Made by a program: the position numbers and the translations under genes
The notes under the pieces: model-generated
The model's input: the letters and a program-made list of their open reading frames with translations, nothing else
The model's database searches: none
Told to the model about the DNA's origin: nothing
In this document: positions 19,739-27,702 of the stretch, in pieces
How positions within the stretch are numbered: the stretch's first letter is position 1
Layout: every line of letters starts with the position of its first letter
Assembly: GCA_039820585.1 (NCBI GenBank)
Contig: JBCBPV010000001.1
Location: 62,001-126,000, forward strand
DNA: 64,000 nt
Reading direction: 5' to 3'
Source: JBCBGF01 sp039820585
GTDB taxonomy: Bacteria > Pseudomonadota > Alphaproteobacteria > Rhodobacterales > Rhodobacteraceae

Positions 19739-20092
19739 CTACTGACGCTCCTGCGCTTCCATCAGCGCGCGAAGCAGTTTCTCTTCCGACAGGTCATCTT
19801 CCGCCGGTTTGTCGTTTTCAGCGCCCATCAGCAAAGCCATCGTATCTTCTTCAGGCTCGTCAACTTCGATCTGGGTCTGGTGGCTTTCGATCATCCGCTC
19901 GCGAAGATCGTCGGCCTGCTGGGTTTCTTCGGCAATCTCACGCAGGGACACGACCGGGTTCTTGTCGTTGTCGCGGTCAAGCGTCAGCGGCGCACCACTG
20001 GAAATCTCGCGCGCACGGTGTGCGGCCAGCATCACCAGCTCAAACCGGTTGGGAACCTTGTCAACGCAATCTTCGACCGTCACGCGGGCCAT
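19739..20092 (-). CDS. rpoZ: RNA polymerase omega subunit
   Basis: A 117-residue omega subunit that supports RNA polymerase assembly and forms part of a ppGpp site. The N-terminus MARVTVEDCVDKVPNRFELV and the AAHRAREI helix are diagnostic. The C-terminal half is a long acidic tail (EVDEPEEDTM and onwards), usual for alphaproteobacteria. It lies directly ahead of the Rsh gene, coupling polymerase and alarmone genes in one transcript, a very common arrangement. Confidence 0.97.
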   Translation of the reverse strand: MARVTVEDCVDKVPNRFELVMLAAHRAREISSGAPLTLDRDNDKNPVVSLREIAEETQQADDLRERMIESHQTQIEVDEPEEDTMALLMGAENDKPAEDDLSEEKLLRALMEAQERQ

Positions 20093-20162
20093 GTGCTTCT
20101 CCAGCCTTGCCTTAGGAAATCCAAGGCATGGTATTTAGGCCTCGAATCCCAGAAACACAAGG

Positions 20163-20188
20163 CAAAAAGCGCGCGATTTAAAGGCGCG
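20163..20188 (-). terminator. weak terminator-like hairpin after folK
   Basis: Read on the minus strand, a 5-bp stem CGCGC/GCGCG with a 9-base loop spans the folK stop codon and is followed by CTTTTTG. The stem is short, so termination is likely partial at most; transcription could continue into rpoZ. Confidence 0.3.
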
Positions 20189-20732
20189 TGATCGCGGCAC
20201 GGTCCACCGCTGGCAGGGCATCGGTCAGCTGTGAAACGCTTTGGCCCAGCACCGGATGGCGCCAATTCGGCGCGATTTCGTTCAACGGCACCAGCACAAA
20301 GGCCCGATCCTGCAGGCGCGGATGGGGCAAAATCAGCGTCTCAGGGGCGGTGGTGCTTTGCTGATCGGCGGGCAGGGCGCGCCAGGTTTCAAACGTCGCC
20401 AGACTGGGCAAGATCACATCGCCCCAGGCCAAAAGATCAAGGTCCAGCACACGACTGCCCCATCGCTGCACCCGTTCCCGGCCAAAGGCGGCCTCGATCC
20501 GGTGCAACCGCGCCAAGGCGTCCGCAGGCGTGCCCGTGGGCGCGAGGACGGCTGCGGCATTGATGTAGTCAGGCCCTGCCCCTACCGGGAAACACGGCGT
20601 CCGGTACAGCGCGCTTGCCCGTACCAGATCAAACCCCGCGGACGGCAATGCATCCAAGGCCCGCAAAACCGTGTCTTCCGCGGTGTCGCCAGCGAAAGGC
20701 GTGTTCGATCCCAGAGCGATCAATACTTCCAT
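20178..20732 (-). CDS. folK: HPPK, folate pathway pyrophosphokinase
   Basis: A 184-residue 2-amino-4-hydroxy-6-hydroxymethyldihydropteridine diphosphokinase, which transfers pyrophosphate from ATP in folate synthesis. The hallmark RWGSRVLDLDLLAWGD at about 90-105 contains the two magnesium-binding residues D97 and D99. The opening VLIALGSN and the LPHPRLQDRAFVLVPL segment also fit. It is the first gene of the minus-strand run leading to rpoZ; the 85-bp gap to rpoZ contains a weak terminator-like hairpin. It is divergent from the NYN gene across 126 bp. Confidence 0.95.
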   Translation of the reverse strand: MEVLIALGSNTPFAGDTAEDTVLRALDALPSAGFDLVRASALYRTPCFPVGAGPDYINAAAVLAPTGTPADALARLHRIEAAFGRERVQRWGSRVLDLDLLAWGDVILPSLATFETWRALPADQQSTTAPETLILPHPRLQDRAFVLVPLNEIAPNWRHPVLGQSVSQLTDALPAVDRAAITRL

Positions 20733-20858
20733 TACGTCACATATCCGAAAGTGCGGTTGATCCGGCTGTCATTGTCTTTAAGTTGGGCCTGCTTTGCCGG
20801 GACCCTAATCACACTCACGGACCTCAATCGGCAAGCTCGAAATTGAAGGATTATGTGA

Positions 20859-21431
20859 ATGTTCTATCGGGACGAACGGCTTGCGCTGTTCATCGACGGA
20901 TCGAACCTGTATGCGGCTGCCAAGGCGCTTGGGTTCGACATCGACTACAAGCTCCTGCGACAGGAATTTATGCGTCGTGGCAAGCTGTTGCGGGCTTTTT
21001 ACTATACCGCATTGCTGGAAAATGACGAATACTCACCCATTCGCCCGCTTGTCGACTGGCTGCATTACAATGGCTTTTCGATGGTCACCAAACCGGCCAA
21101 AGAATTCACCGACAGCCAAGGTCGGCGCAAGGTGAAAGGCAACATGGATATCGAGCTTGCCGTCGACGCGATGGAGCTTGCGCCACATGTCGATCACATT
21201 GTTCTGTTCTCGGGCGACGGGGATTTCCGGCCACTATTGGAAAGCCTTCAGCGCCAGGGTGTGCGGGTGTCCGTCGTCTCCACCATCCGCTCGCAACCGC
21301 CGATGATCGCCGATGAGCTGCGCAGACAGGCCGATAACTTTATCGAGCTGGATGAGCTGAAAGACGTCATTGGCCGCCCCCCGCGTGAGCCGCGCGAAGA
21401 CATGCGCGAACGTGAGCAAGTCGAAGACTAG
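20859..21431 (+). CDS. NYN domain (LabA/DUF88-type) protein
   Basis: A 190-residue protein of the NYN family, a PIN-like fold of predicted metal-dependent ribonucleases. Likely catalytic acidic residues are D13 (ALFIDGSNLYAA), D96 and D102 (GNMDIELAVDAM), and the SGDGDF motif at 117-122. The C-terminus is charged and probably flexible. A GAAGGA ribosome site lies 8 bp before the ATG. RNA processing or decay is the most likely role; no substrate is known. The stop codon is shared with the converging cytochrome gene within one CTAG. Confidence 0.88.
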   Translation: MFYRDERLALFIDGSNLYAAAKALGFDIDYKLLRQEFMRRGKLLRAFYYTALLENDEYSPIRPLVDWLHYNGFSMVTKPAKEFTDSQGRRKVKGNMDIELAVDAMELAPHVDHIVLFSGDGDFRPLLESLQRQGVRVSVVSTIRSQPPMIADELRRQADNFIELDELKDVIGRPPREPREDMREREQVED

Positions 21432-21892
21432 TCACCGGCCATCTCATTAATCTGGTTGTGCCGCTCAATGACGCGGCGCGGCCATGTCGACTTGATATAG
21501 GCCAGAACGGCGCGCAGGTCGTCGTCGGCCAGCACGTCACCGAAACCTTGCATGTTCGAACGATATGTCCCGCCGATCATCGCCTCGGTTCCGTGTTTTG
21601 TGATAAGAAACAGTTGTGCGTCCGGGTGGTGCCAGGTGTGACCGGTTTCATCATGGGGCGGCGCCGGAAGATATCCGTCGGCGTCTCTCTCTTGCCAGTT
21701 GGCGACCTGGCCTTCCAGATTCGCGCCATGGCAAGACGCACAATAGTCACTGTACAGCGCTTCGCCCCTCGCGACCATTGTAGCGTTCTGGTAGGGAATG
21801 ATCGGCTCAAACGGACCGTTGCTGGCCCACAAGATCACGGATCCCGCAACGGCAAACGCCACCGCAGCGGCAAGTGCTATCCAAGGTTTCAT
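21428..21892 (-). CDS. membrane-anchored c-type cytochrome
   Basis: A 154-residue monohaem cytochrome c. An N-terminal hydrophobic segment (about residues 5-22) serves as signal or anchor. The haem-binding CASCH is at residues 51-55, and M in SNMQGFGDVL (about 113) is the likely axial ligand. The segment ADDDLRAVLAYIKSTW is the usual C-terminal helix of class I cytochromes. Its electron partners cannot be told from context, since neighbours are unrelated. It is divergent from ispH. Confidence 0.9.
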   Translation of the reverse strand: MKPWIALAAAVAFAVAGSVILWASNGPFEPIIPYQNATMVARGEALYSDYCASCHGANLEGQVANWQERDADGYLPAPPHDETGHTWHHPDAQLFLITKHGTEAMIGGTYRSNMQGFGDVLADDDLRAVLAYIKSTWPRRVIERHNQINEMAGD

Positions 21893-22026
21893 GCTCTCTC
21901 CATCATCGCCCTTGGCAGGGCTGTGCGGTATTCCCGCGCGGGAAGGTCAAGCCCGCTTGCGCCTGCGAATGACGCCATTATCCTTGATGCAACCCGGCAC
22001 TGCGCCGCCAGACCCGGAAGACACTC

Positions 22027-22977
22027 GTGACGAGACCACCACTAACCCTCTACCTCGCAGCCCCACGGGGCTTTTGCGCCGGTGTGGACCGCGCAATCAA
22101 GATCGTGGAGATGGCGCTGGAAAAGTGGGGGGCCCCGGTCTTTGTCCGCCATGAGATCGTGCACAACCGCTACGTGGTCGACGGGCTGCGCGAAAAGGGT
22201 GCGGTGTTTGTTGAAGAACTGGATCAGTGCCCCGACGATCGCCCCGTGATCTTCTCTGCCCATGGTGTGCCCAAGGCCGTTCCGGCAGAAGCCGCGCGGC
22301 GTGAAATGCTGTTTGTCGATGCCACCTGCCCGCTTGTATCCAAGGTCCATATCGAGGCCGAGAGGCACAGCGCCAATGGCCTGCAGATGGTGATGATCGG
22401 CCATGAGGGGCACCCGGAGACCGTGGGCACCATGGGGCAATTGCCCGAGGGCGAAGTGATCCTGGTCGAAACCGTCGACGACGTGGCCCACATCACCCCG
22501 CGCGATCCCGAAAAGCTGGCCTTCATCACCCAAACCACCCTGTCGGTCGATGACACCGCAGATATCGTGACCGCGCTAAAGGCACGCTTCCCGGCCATCG
22601 TCGGCCCGCACAAGGAAGACATCTGCTATGCCACCACCAACCGGCAAGAGGCGGTGAAGGCCATGGCGCCACGCGCCGATGCGATGCTGGTGATCGGGGC
22701 GCCCAATTCATCGAACTCCAAGCGGTTGGTAGAGGTCGGGCGCGCGGCGGGATGCGCCTATGCCCAGCTTGTCCAGCGGGCCGAAGACATCGACTGGCGC
22801 GCGCTCGACGGAATCTCCTCAATCGGGCTGACCGCCGGGGCCAGCGCGCCTGAGGTTTTGGTCAATGAAGTGATCGATGCCTTCCGCGCGAAATACGATG
22901 TCACCGTGGAAAAGGTCGAGACCGCAGTCGAAAACGTGGAATTCAAAGTACCGCGCGTGCTGCGGGAACCTGCCTGA
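22027..22977 (+). CDS. ispH: 4-hydroxy-3-methylbut-2-enyl diphosphate reductase
   Basis: A 316-residue iron-sulfur enzyme, the last step of the MEP isoprenoid pathway, giving IPP and DMAPP. The three cluster cysteines are C17 (PRGFCAGVDRA), C101 (VDATCPLVSKVH) and C200 (KEDICYATTNRQ). Other signatures are HNRYVVDGLREKGAVFVEE, SAHGVP and IGAPNSSNSKRL. Translation begins at a GTG. It heads a plus-strand chain of five genes, of which the last four overlap by 7 to 8 bp. Confidence 0.97.
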   Translation: MTRPPLTLYLAAPRGFCAGVDRAIKIVEMALEKWGAPVFVRHEIVHNRYVVDGLREKGAVFVEELDQCPDDRPVIFSAHGVPKAVPAEAARREMLFVDATCPLVSKVHIEAERHSANGLQMVMIGHEGHPETVGTMGQLPEGEVILVETVDDVAHITPRDPEKLAFITQTTLSVDDTADIVTALKARFPAIVGPHKEDICYATTNRQEAVKAMAPRADAMLVIGAPNSSNSKRLVEVGRAAGCAYAQLVQRAEDIDWRALDGISSIGLTAGASAPEVLVNEVIDAFRAKYDVTVEKVETAVENVEFKVPRVLREPA

Positions 22978-22987
22978 GCCGCGCGGG

Positions 22988-23449
22988 ATGACGGACTATC
23001 ACGCCTTTGAAGGCCGCGTGGAACCCGTGGAATGGGGCACGTCGACCTACACGATCCTGCGGCTCCCGCCCTGGATCGAAACCGCGCTGGTGGCCGAAGG
23101 GGCCCGGCGCGTCGAGGGTGAGATTAATGACCATCCGGTGAACCTGGCGCTGACACGGGCCCCCGTGGTGGACGGCGCGTTCCTATGGGCCGGCAAAGCG
23201 CTGTTGGGCGCCGCCGGAATCACACCGGGCGAGGTGATTGATGTGCGGCTTCGCAAAACCGATCCCGACATTGTCGATGTTCCCGCCGATGTCACCGCCG
23301 CCCTGCATAGCACCGGCGCAACGGCTGCGTTTGAGGCGCTGTCTGCCGGCAAAAAACGCGGGCTTCTGCACCAGGTCGAGACGGCGAAGCGGGCCGATAC
23401 ACGCGCCCGCCGGATAGCCGCCCTGATTGCGAGCATGGACGATGCGTGA
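22988..23449 (+). CDS. DUF1905 / YdeI-like protein
   Basis: A 153-residue soluble protein. The N-terminal 95 residues fit DUF1905 (FEGRVEPVEWGTSTYTILRLP, ARRVEGEINDHPVNLAL, LRKTDPDIVDVP). The C-terminal part (AAFEALSAGKKRGLLHQVETAKRADTR split over residues 110-137) resembles the YdeI/OmdA C-terminal helices. Function is unknown. It starts 11 bp after ispH and its last codons overlap the DUF3429 start by 8 bp. Confidence 0.8.
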   Translation: MTDYHAFEGRVEPVEWGTSTYTILRLPPWIETALVAEGARRVEGEINDHPVNLALTRAPVVDGAFLWAGKALLGAAGITPGEVIDVRLRKTDPDIVDVPADVTAALHSTGATAAFEALSAGKKRGLLHQVETAKRADTRARRIAALIASMDDA

Positions 23450-23891
23450 GATCCCGGTCTCTGCCCTGATCCTGGGCCTGGCGGGATTGATCCCGTTCGT
23501 ATGGGGCGCGCTCACGGTGCTGTCGCCCGCGATGACCGAATTCGGGATCCAAACCTTCGGCCCGCGCTTTGTGGGGCCCTTCGTCCAGTTGAACTACGGC
23601 CAGATCATTCTGGCCTTCATGTCCGGCGTTTTGTGGGGTTTTGCCACCCGCGCACAAGGCGGTGTTGCGGCCACGGGGTATGCCCTGTCGGTGCTGCCCG
23701 CGCTCTGGGCGTTTTTCTTTGTGGGCGGCGGCCCGGTATCGGCGGCGATCAACCTTCTGGCGGGTTTCGTCGGCCTCCTGGGCCTTGACTATATGTTCTG
23801 GCGGCAGGGTCTGGCCCCGATCTGGTGGATGCAGCTGCGCGTCGGTCTGACGGCGGTGGTCGCCGCCTGCCTGGTGGTGACGGCATGGTAG
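23442..23891 (+). CDS. DUF3429 membrane protein
   Basis: A 149-residue inner-membrane protein with four or five hydrophobic segments, at about residues 7-27, 47-65, 72-92, 95-113 and 125-147. The pattern GLIPFVWGAL, YGQIILAFMSGVLWGFA and LLGLDYMFW matches DUF3429, a family of unknown function. It overlaps its neighbours at both ends, so it is made from the ispH-rnhA transcript. Confidence 0.85.
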   Translation: MREIPVSALILGLAGLIPFVWGALTVLSPAMTEFGIQTFGPRFVGPFVQLNYGQIILAFMSGVLWGFATRAQGGVAATGYALSVLPALWAFFFVGGGPVSAAINLLAGFVGLLGLDYMFWRQGLAPIWWMQLRVGLTAVVAACLVVTAW

Positions 23892-24481
23892 GGTCCGACG
23901 ATGAAACCCGCGCGGTCTATGATGCGCGCGCGGCGGATTATGCCAAGATGGGTCGTGGGACAGGTTTGGAACCGATTGAACAGGCATTCCTTGATCGCGT
24001 CGGCCCCGGCGGCCGGATCCTTGATTTCGGATGCGGCCCCGGACGCACCGCAGCCGCGATGCGCGATGCCGGCCACCCGGTGGACGCGCTTGATGCCTCG
24101 CCCGAGATGGCAAAGCTTGCGAAGGACAAGTTTGGCCTGGACGTCACCGTGGCACCCTTCGACAGCCTGACAGCCAAGGCCCTCTACGATGGGGTCTGGG
24201 CAAGCTTCAGCTTGCTGCACGTCCCCAAGGCCGATCTGCCGCCGCTTCTGACCGCCATTCACCACGCACTGAAGCCGGGGGGCCAGCTTCACGTCTCGGT
24301 CAAACTGGGCACGGGCGAAGCACGCGACAGCATTGGCCGCTTCTATGCGTATTACACCGACGCCGAGTTAACCGCGCTTCTGGAAGCGGCGGGATTCACC
24401 GTGACCGAGCGTGACTTTGGCACCAGCCCCGGCCTGTCGGGCGACCGCGCGTCCTGGATTGCGCTGGCCGCCCATGCCTGA
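23885..24481 (+). CDS. class I SAM-dependent methyltransferase
   Basis: A 198-residue methyltransferase of the Methyltransf_11/25 type. The SAM-binding glycine loop ILDFGCGPGRT lies at about 45-55, the acidic ribose-binding residue in VDALDASPEM, and the post-motif III strand in ALKPGGQLHVSVK. The N-terminal TRAVYDARAADYAKM is usual for small-molecule methyltransferases. The substrate cannot be told. ATG and TAG overlap with the DUF3429 gene, and its own stop overlaps rnhA. Confidence 0.85.
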   Translation: MVGSDDETRAVYDARAADYAKMGRGTGLEPIEQAFLDRVGPGGRILDFGCGPGRTAAAMRDAGHPVDALDASPEMAKLAKDKFGLDVTVAPFDSLTAKALYDGVWASFSLLHVPKADLPPLLTAIHHALKPGGQLHVSVKLGTGEARDSIGRFYAYYTDAELTALLEAAGFTVTERDFGTSPGLSGDRASWIALAAHA

Positions 24482-24953
24482 GCTGTTCGCATATACCGAC
24501 GGCGCCTGTTCGGGGAACCCCGGCCCCGGCGGATGGGGCGCCCTGATGATCGCGCGCGAGGGCGACGCGATCTTGCGTGAACGGGCGCTGAACGGTGGCG
24601 AGGCGCAGACCACCAACAACCGCATGGAATTGCTGGCCGCGATATCCGCGCTTGAGGCGCTGTCGCGCCCTTCGCAGATCACCATCGTGACCGACAGCAC
24701 CTATGTGAAAAACGGGGTCACCGGCTGGATCCATGGCTGGAAGAAAAACGGCTGGCGCACGGCGGCGAAAAAGCCCGTGAAAAACGAAGACCTGTGGCGG
24801 CGTTTGGATGAGGCACAGGCCCGCCATGACGTGACCTGGGAATGGGTCAAAGGCCATGCGGGCCACCCCGAGAATGAGCGGGCGGATGAATTGGCCCGCG
24901 ACGGGATGGCCCCGTTCAAACCCGCAAAGCCCGGTGGCTCAGGCCGTCGCTGA
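24474..24953 (+). CDS. rnhA: ribonuclease HI
   Basis: A 159-residue RNase H that cuts the RNA strand of RNA-DNA hybrids. Catalytic residues are D9 (AYTDGACSGNPGPGGWG), E52 (NNRMELLAAI), D74 (VTDSTYVKNGV) and the C-terminal Asp in ADELARDG. The lysine-rich handle (GWKKNGWRTAAKKPVKN) is complete. The start overlaps the methyltransferase gene. Its 3' end overlaps the converging cupin gene by 15 bp. Confidence 0.97.
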   Translation: MPELFAYTDGACSGNPGPGGWGALMIAREGDAILRERALNGGEAQTTNNRMELLAAISALEALSRPSQITIVTDSTYVKNGVTGWIHGWKKNGWRTAAKKPVKNEDLWRRLDEAQARHDVTWEWVKGHAGHPENERADELARDGMAPFKPAKPGGSGRR

Positions 24954-25544
24954 TCCCGCCAGCGTTGCCCTGTCCGATAGGCCCTGACCCTTCCACACAA
25001 TCATCGCCATCAGCGGGCTGTCGGTCATGTCAAACGCATGGGTCTGGTTCGACGCGACCTCTGCCGTGTGACCCGGGCGCAGTCGCACCGGCGGGCAATC
25101 GGGCAGTTGCAGAACGCCACCACCGGCAATAACCACGTAGATCTCTTCCGGTTCGTGGAAATGTTCAGGATACACCAGCCCCTGCCCCCAGACACCAATG
25201 GCGATACGCGTCTCATGGCTGACGAACGGGCCATTCGGCGACACCAGATTGAACCATCCGTATTGGCGCAGGTAGTCACCACCAACCTCACTGCGCTGAT
25301 AGGTTTGCTCCATCCGCAGGTGGGGCACCGCGCGCGCCACCGCATCGGCCAGCGGGCGGATCCATCCCACCGACAGATCGGCAATCGCTGGGATCTCCTC
25401 GCAGACCGGCAATGGGCGTGCTTCGGGCAACAGAAACGGCAAATCCTCTTCCGGCAGATCCGCGAACTCGGCCAAATGGGGAAGCTGGGCGAGCACTTTG
25501 CGTGTCTCGCTCAGGATCGTGCGATAGGCGGTCTTGGCGTCCAT
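24939..25544 (-). CDS. DMSP-lyase-like cupin (DddQ type)
   Basis: A 201-residue single-domain cupin. The metal motif HxHxxxExY is seen as H128, H130, E134 and Y136 (EHFHEPEEIYVVIAG), with H169 (SNQTHAF) from the second cupin motif and Y125 five residues before H130. From memory this spacing is nearly that of DddQ (Tyr120, His125, Glu129, Tyr131, His163), including the proposed catalytic Tyr. DMSP lyases split dimethylsulfoniopropionate into dimethyl sulfide and acrylate. The start has a strong GGGAGGGG site. It is the last gene of the def-fmt run, 38 bp after the GlsB-like gene. Another sugar- or acid-binding cupin cannot be excluded. Confidence 0.72.
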   Translation of the reverse strand: MDAKTAYRTILSETRKVLAQLPHLAEFADLPEEDLPFLLPEARPLPVCEEIPAIADLSVGWIRPLADAVARAVPHLRMEQTYQRSEVGGDYLRQYGWFNLVSPNGPFVSHETRIAIGVWGQGLVYPEHFHEPEEIYVVIAGGGVLQLPDCPPVRLRPGHTAEVASNQTHAFDMTDSPLMAMIVWKGQGLSDRATLAGSATA

Positions 25545-25582
25545 GTCCCCTCCCGTCTGTCGTCTTGGGTCGGGTCTGACGG

Positions 25583-25819
25583 TCAGCGCCGCCAGTGCGT
25601 GGGTATGATCACCAACGCCCCGACGGACGCGATGATAGCATTTATGCCTGGTCGTCCAAAGCTTATCCCGAACATCAGCGTCACGAAATAGAACAGGAAC
25701 GCCCCGCCCACGCAAATGATGATGGATTGCAGGATGCCGTTATGGGTGAAGCCCGACTTCTCGGACAGGTATCCCACGATACCCGCGATCACCACGGTGC
25801 CGATCAGGGTTGGGAACAT
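25583..25819 (-). CDS. GlsB/YeaQ/YmgE family membrane protein
   Basis: A 78-residue inner-membrane protein with three hydrophobic segments (about residues 2-20, 30-50 and 56-72). The pattern GTVVIAGIVGYLSEKSGFTHNGI fits the transglycosylase-associated GlsB/YeaQ/YmgE family, whose members are often stress-induced but have no settled function. An AAGGA ribosome site precedes the ATG. It starts 4 bp after fmt and so belongs to the same operon. Confidence 0.85.
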   Translation of the reverse strand: MFPTLIGTVVIAGIVGYLSEKSGFTHNGILQSIIICVGGAFLFYFVTLMFGISFGRPGINAIIASVGALVIIPTHWRR

Positions 25820-25823
25820 GGCG

Positions 25824-26732
25824 CTATCCTTCCAATCTGGTGCCAGGGGGCAAGGGCGTGCCGCGCAGAAACGCGCCCGCGGGTTGCGCACCGCGTCCGG
25901 CAATTTGTGCTTCTTGGATGTCGACAGCGCCGGTGCCGCAGGCGATGGTAAAGCCCTCCAGCACGGTCCCAGGCGCCCCCTGCCCCGTCGCCACGCGCGA
26001 CCGCAACAGCTTCAGGCGCTTGTTCCCCAGCATCGTCCACGCGCCGGGAAACGGCGACAGGCCACGGATCTGGCGGTCCACCTCTTCCGCCGGTCGGGTC
26101 CAGTCGATGCGGGCCTCGGCCTTGTCGATCTTGGCCGCATAGGTCACGCCCTCCTCGGGCTGCGGTGCGGGCGTCAGCGACTCCAGGCGGCCCAGCGTCA
26201 GGCGGATCAGATCCGCCCCCATCTGCGACAGCCGGTCATGCAGATCGCCGGTCGTATCCCCGGCGCCAATGGCCGTGGCCGCGCGCATCAGCACGGGGCC
26301 TGTATCAAGCCCCGCCTCCATCTGCATGATGCACACGCCGGTCTCGGCATCGCCTGCCAGGATCGCCCGGTGGATCGGCGCCGCCCCACGCCAGCGCGGC
26401 AGAAGTGAAGCGTGGATATTGAGACACCCCTGCGCAGGCGCATCCAGGATGGCTTGGGGCAGGATCAGACCGTAGGCCACCACCACCGCAAGATCGGCCT
26501 CCAGTTCTGCAAACGCTGCCTGTTCTTCCGGCGATTTCAGCGATGCGGGGTGGCGCACCGGAACGCCCAGCAAAATGGCTTTCGCATGCACCGGCGACAC
26601 GCGGTCCTTTTGACCCCGCCCGGCGGGCCGCGGCGGCTGGGTATAGGCGGCAGGCACCTCATGTCCGGCCTGCACCAGCGCCTCCAGCGCGGGCACTGAA
26701 AACTCCGGCGTGCCCATGAAGACGATCCTCAT
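25824..26732 (-). CDS. fmt: methionyl-tRNA formyltransferase
   Basis: A 302-residue enzyme that formylates the initiator methionyl-tRNA with 10-formyl-THF. The N-terminal Rossmann fold opens with MRIVFMGTPEFSVPALEAL. The catalytic block NIHASLLPRWRGAAPI contains the conserved Asn and His, and the Asp lies in MEAGLDTGPVL. The C-terminal OB-like domain begins near 205. The ATG overlaps the stop of the def-like gene as ATGA, continuing the def-fmt coupling seen in most bacteria. Confidence 0.97.
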   Translation of the reverse strand: MRIVFMGTPEFSVPALEALVQAGHEVPAAYTQPPRPAGRGQKDRVSPVHAKAILLGVPVRHPASLKSPEEQAAFAELEADLAVVVAYGLILPQAILDAPAQGCLNIHASLLPRWRGAAPIHRAILAGDAETGVCIMQMEAGLDTGPVLMRAATAIGAGDTTGDLHDRLSQMGADLIRLTLGRLESLTPAPQPEEGVTYAAKIDKAEARIDWTRPAEEVDRQIRGLSPFPGAWTMLGNKRLKLLRSRVATGQGAPGTVLEGFTIACGTGAVDIQEAQIAGRGAQPAGAFLRGTPLPPGTRLEG

Positions 26733-27076
26733 GGCACCGCCTTCTTGTACTTGCGCAGCAGCATGTCCCGCTTGGTGCGGCTCAACCCAGGCAGGCAGGG
26801 GCTGGCCTCGGTCAGGGCGGTGGTCAGGGGCGCGGCCTCGACCACCTCGGGGTTGGCCAGGCGCACCACCTTGCCACGCTCATCGCTGACATCGACCACG
26901 GCCAGCCGCAGGCCCACACCGATCTGCGGCGCGGCCAGGCCCCAGCCCGGCATCGCCTCCATCGTTTCCACCATATCGTCCCAAATGGCGCGGATCTCAT
27001 CGGTGATCTTATCCACCGGATCGGCAGGCGTGCGCAGCATTTTGTGGGGCCAGCGCAGAATGAGGCGGACGGTCAC
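26729..27076 (-). pseudogene. peptide deformylase paralogue with internal in-frame deletion
   Basis: A 115-residue deformylase-like frame. Motif 1 is intact in altered form (GWGLAAPQIGVG at 44-55) and a remnant of motif 2 is ASPCLPG at 91-97, but the next residues are LSRTKRDMLLRKYKK, which align with the C-terminal helix of the neighbouring Def (LKPLRRQMITRKMVK). About 52 residues, including the HExxH metal motif, are therefore missing without a frameshift. It cannot bind the catalytic metal. It starts at a GTG overlapping the def stop and its stop overlaps fmt, so it is still translated in the operon. A retained non-catalytic role is possible. Confidence 0.8.
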
Positions 27077-27594
27077 GCGCGCGCCCGCTCACGCTTTAGC
27101 TTGACCATCTTGCGGGTGATCATCTGACGGCGCAGCGGTTTTAGATAGTCGATGAAAAGCTTGCCATCGAGGTGGTCGATCTCGTGCTGAACACAAGTGG
27201 CCCACAACCCATCAAATCGCTCGGCATGGCGGCCCCCGTCCAGCCCGGTCCAGGTCACTTCCACTTCGGCAGGGCGCTCGACATCGCCAAACTGCTCGGG
27301 GATGGACAGACAGCCCTCTTCATAGACGTTTTGCTCATCCGACGTCCAAGTGACCGCTGGATTGATCAACACCATTGGCCGCGGGGCCGCACCTTCTTCC
27401 TTGACGCAATCCATCACCAGAACGCGCTTGCCGATGCCAACCTGCGGCGCGGCCAGCCCGATACCCGGCGCGTTATACATCGTCTCCAACATATCATCGG
27501 CCAACCGACGCAACTCATCCCCGATATCCTCTACCGGGGTTGCCACCTTCTTCAAACGAGGGTCGGGGTGGATAAGAATGTCCTTCAGCGCCAT
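27073..27594 (-). CDS. def: peptide deformylase
   Basis: A 173-residue metalloenzyme that removes the formyl group from new polypeptides. All three motifs are present: GIGLAAPQ at 44-51, EGCLS at 93-97 with metal ligand C95, and QHEIDH at 136-141 with H137, E138 and H141. It is the first gene of the operon that continues with the deleted paralogue, fmt, the GlsB-like gene and the cupin. It is divergent from the malY-type gene across 108 bp. Confidence 0.97.
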   Translation of the reverse strand: MALKDILIHPDPRLKKVATPVEDIGDELRRLADDMLETMYNAPGIGLAAPQVGIGKRVLVMDCVKEEGAAPRPMVLINPAVTWTSDEQNVYEEGCLSIPEQFGDVERPAEVEVTWTGLDGGRHAERFDGLWATCVQHEIDHLDGKLFIDYLKPLRRQMITRKMVKLKRERARA

Positions 27595-27702
27595 TTCCCT
27601 GATCTAGGACAGGGCGCGGGCCGCCGCAAGCAGTGGGGTTGAAGGGACCGGTGGGCCCGTTAGGTACCATTCCACATCTGTCCACAACAGTATGAGCCGC
27701 GC

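Noticed and set aside
18220..20115. A 631-codon open frame on the plus strand, antisense to the Rsh and rpoZ genes
   Set aside because: It mirrors the codon structure of well-supported minus-strand genes; its product is His/Arg/Leu-rich and resembles no family. Such antisense frames are common in GC-rich DNA.
22988..23449. Recent duplication of the YdeI-like gene at 8905
   Set aside because: The two proteins share only a loose C-terminal pattern and have different N-terminal domains, so they are distant relatives at most.
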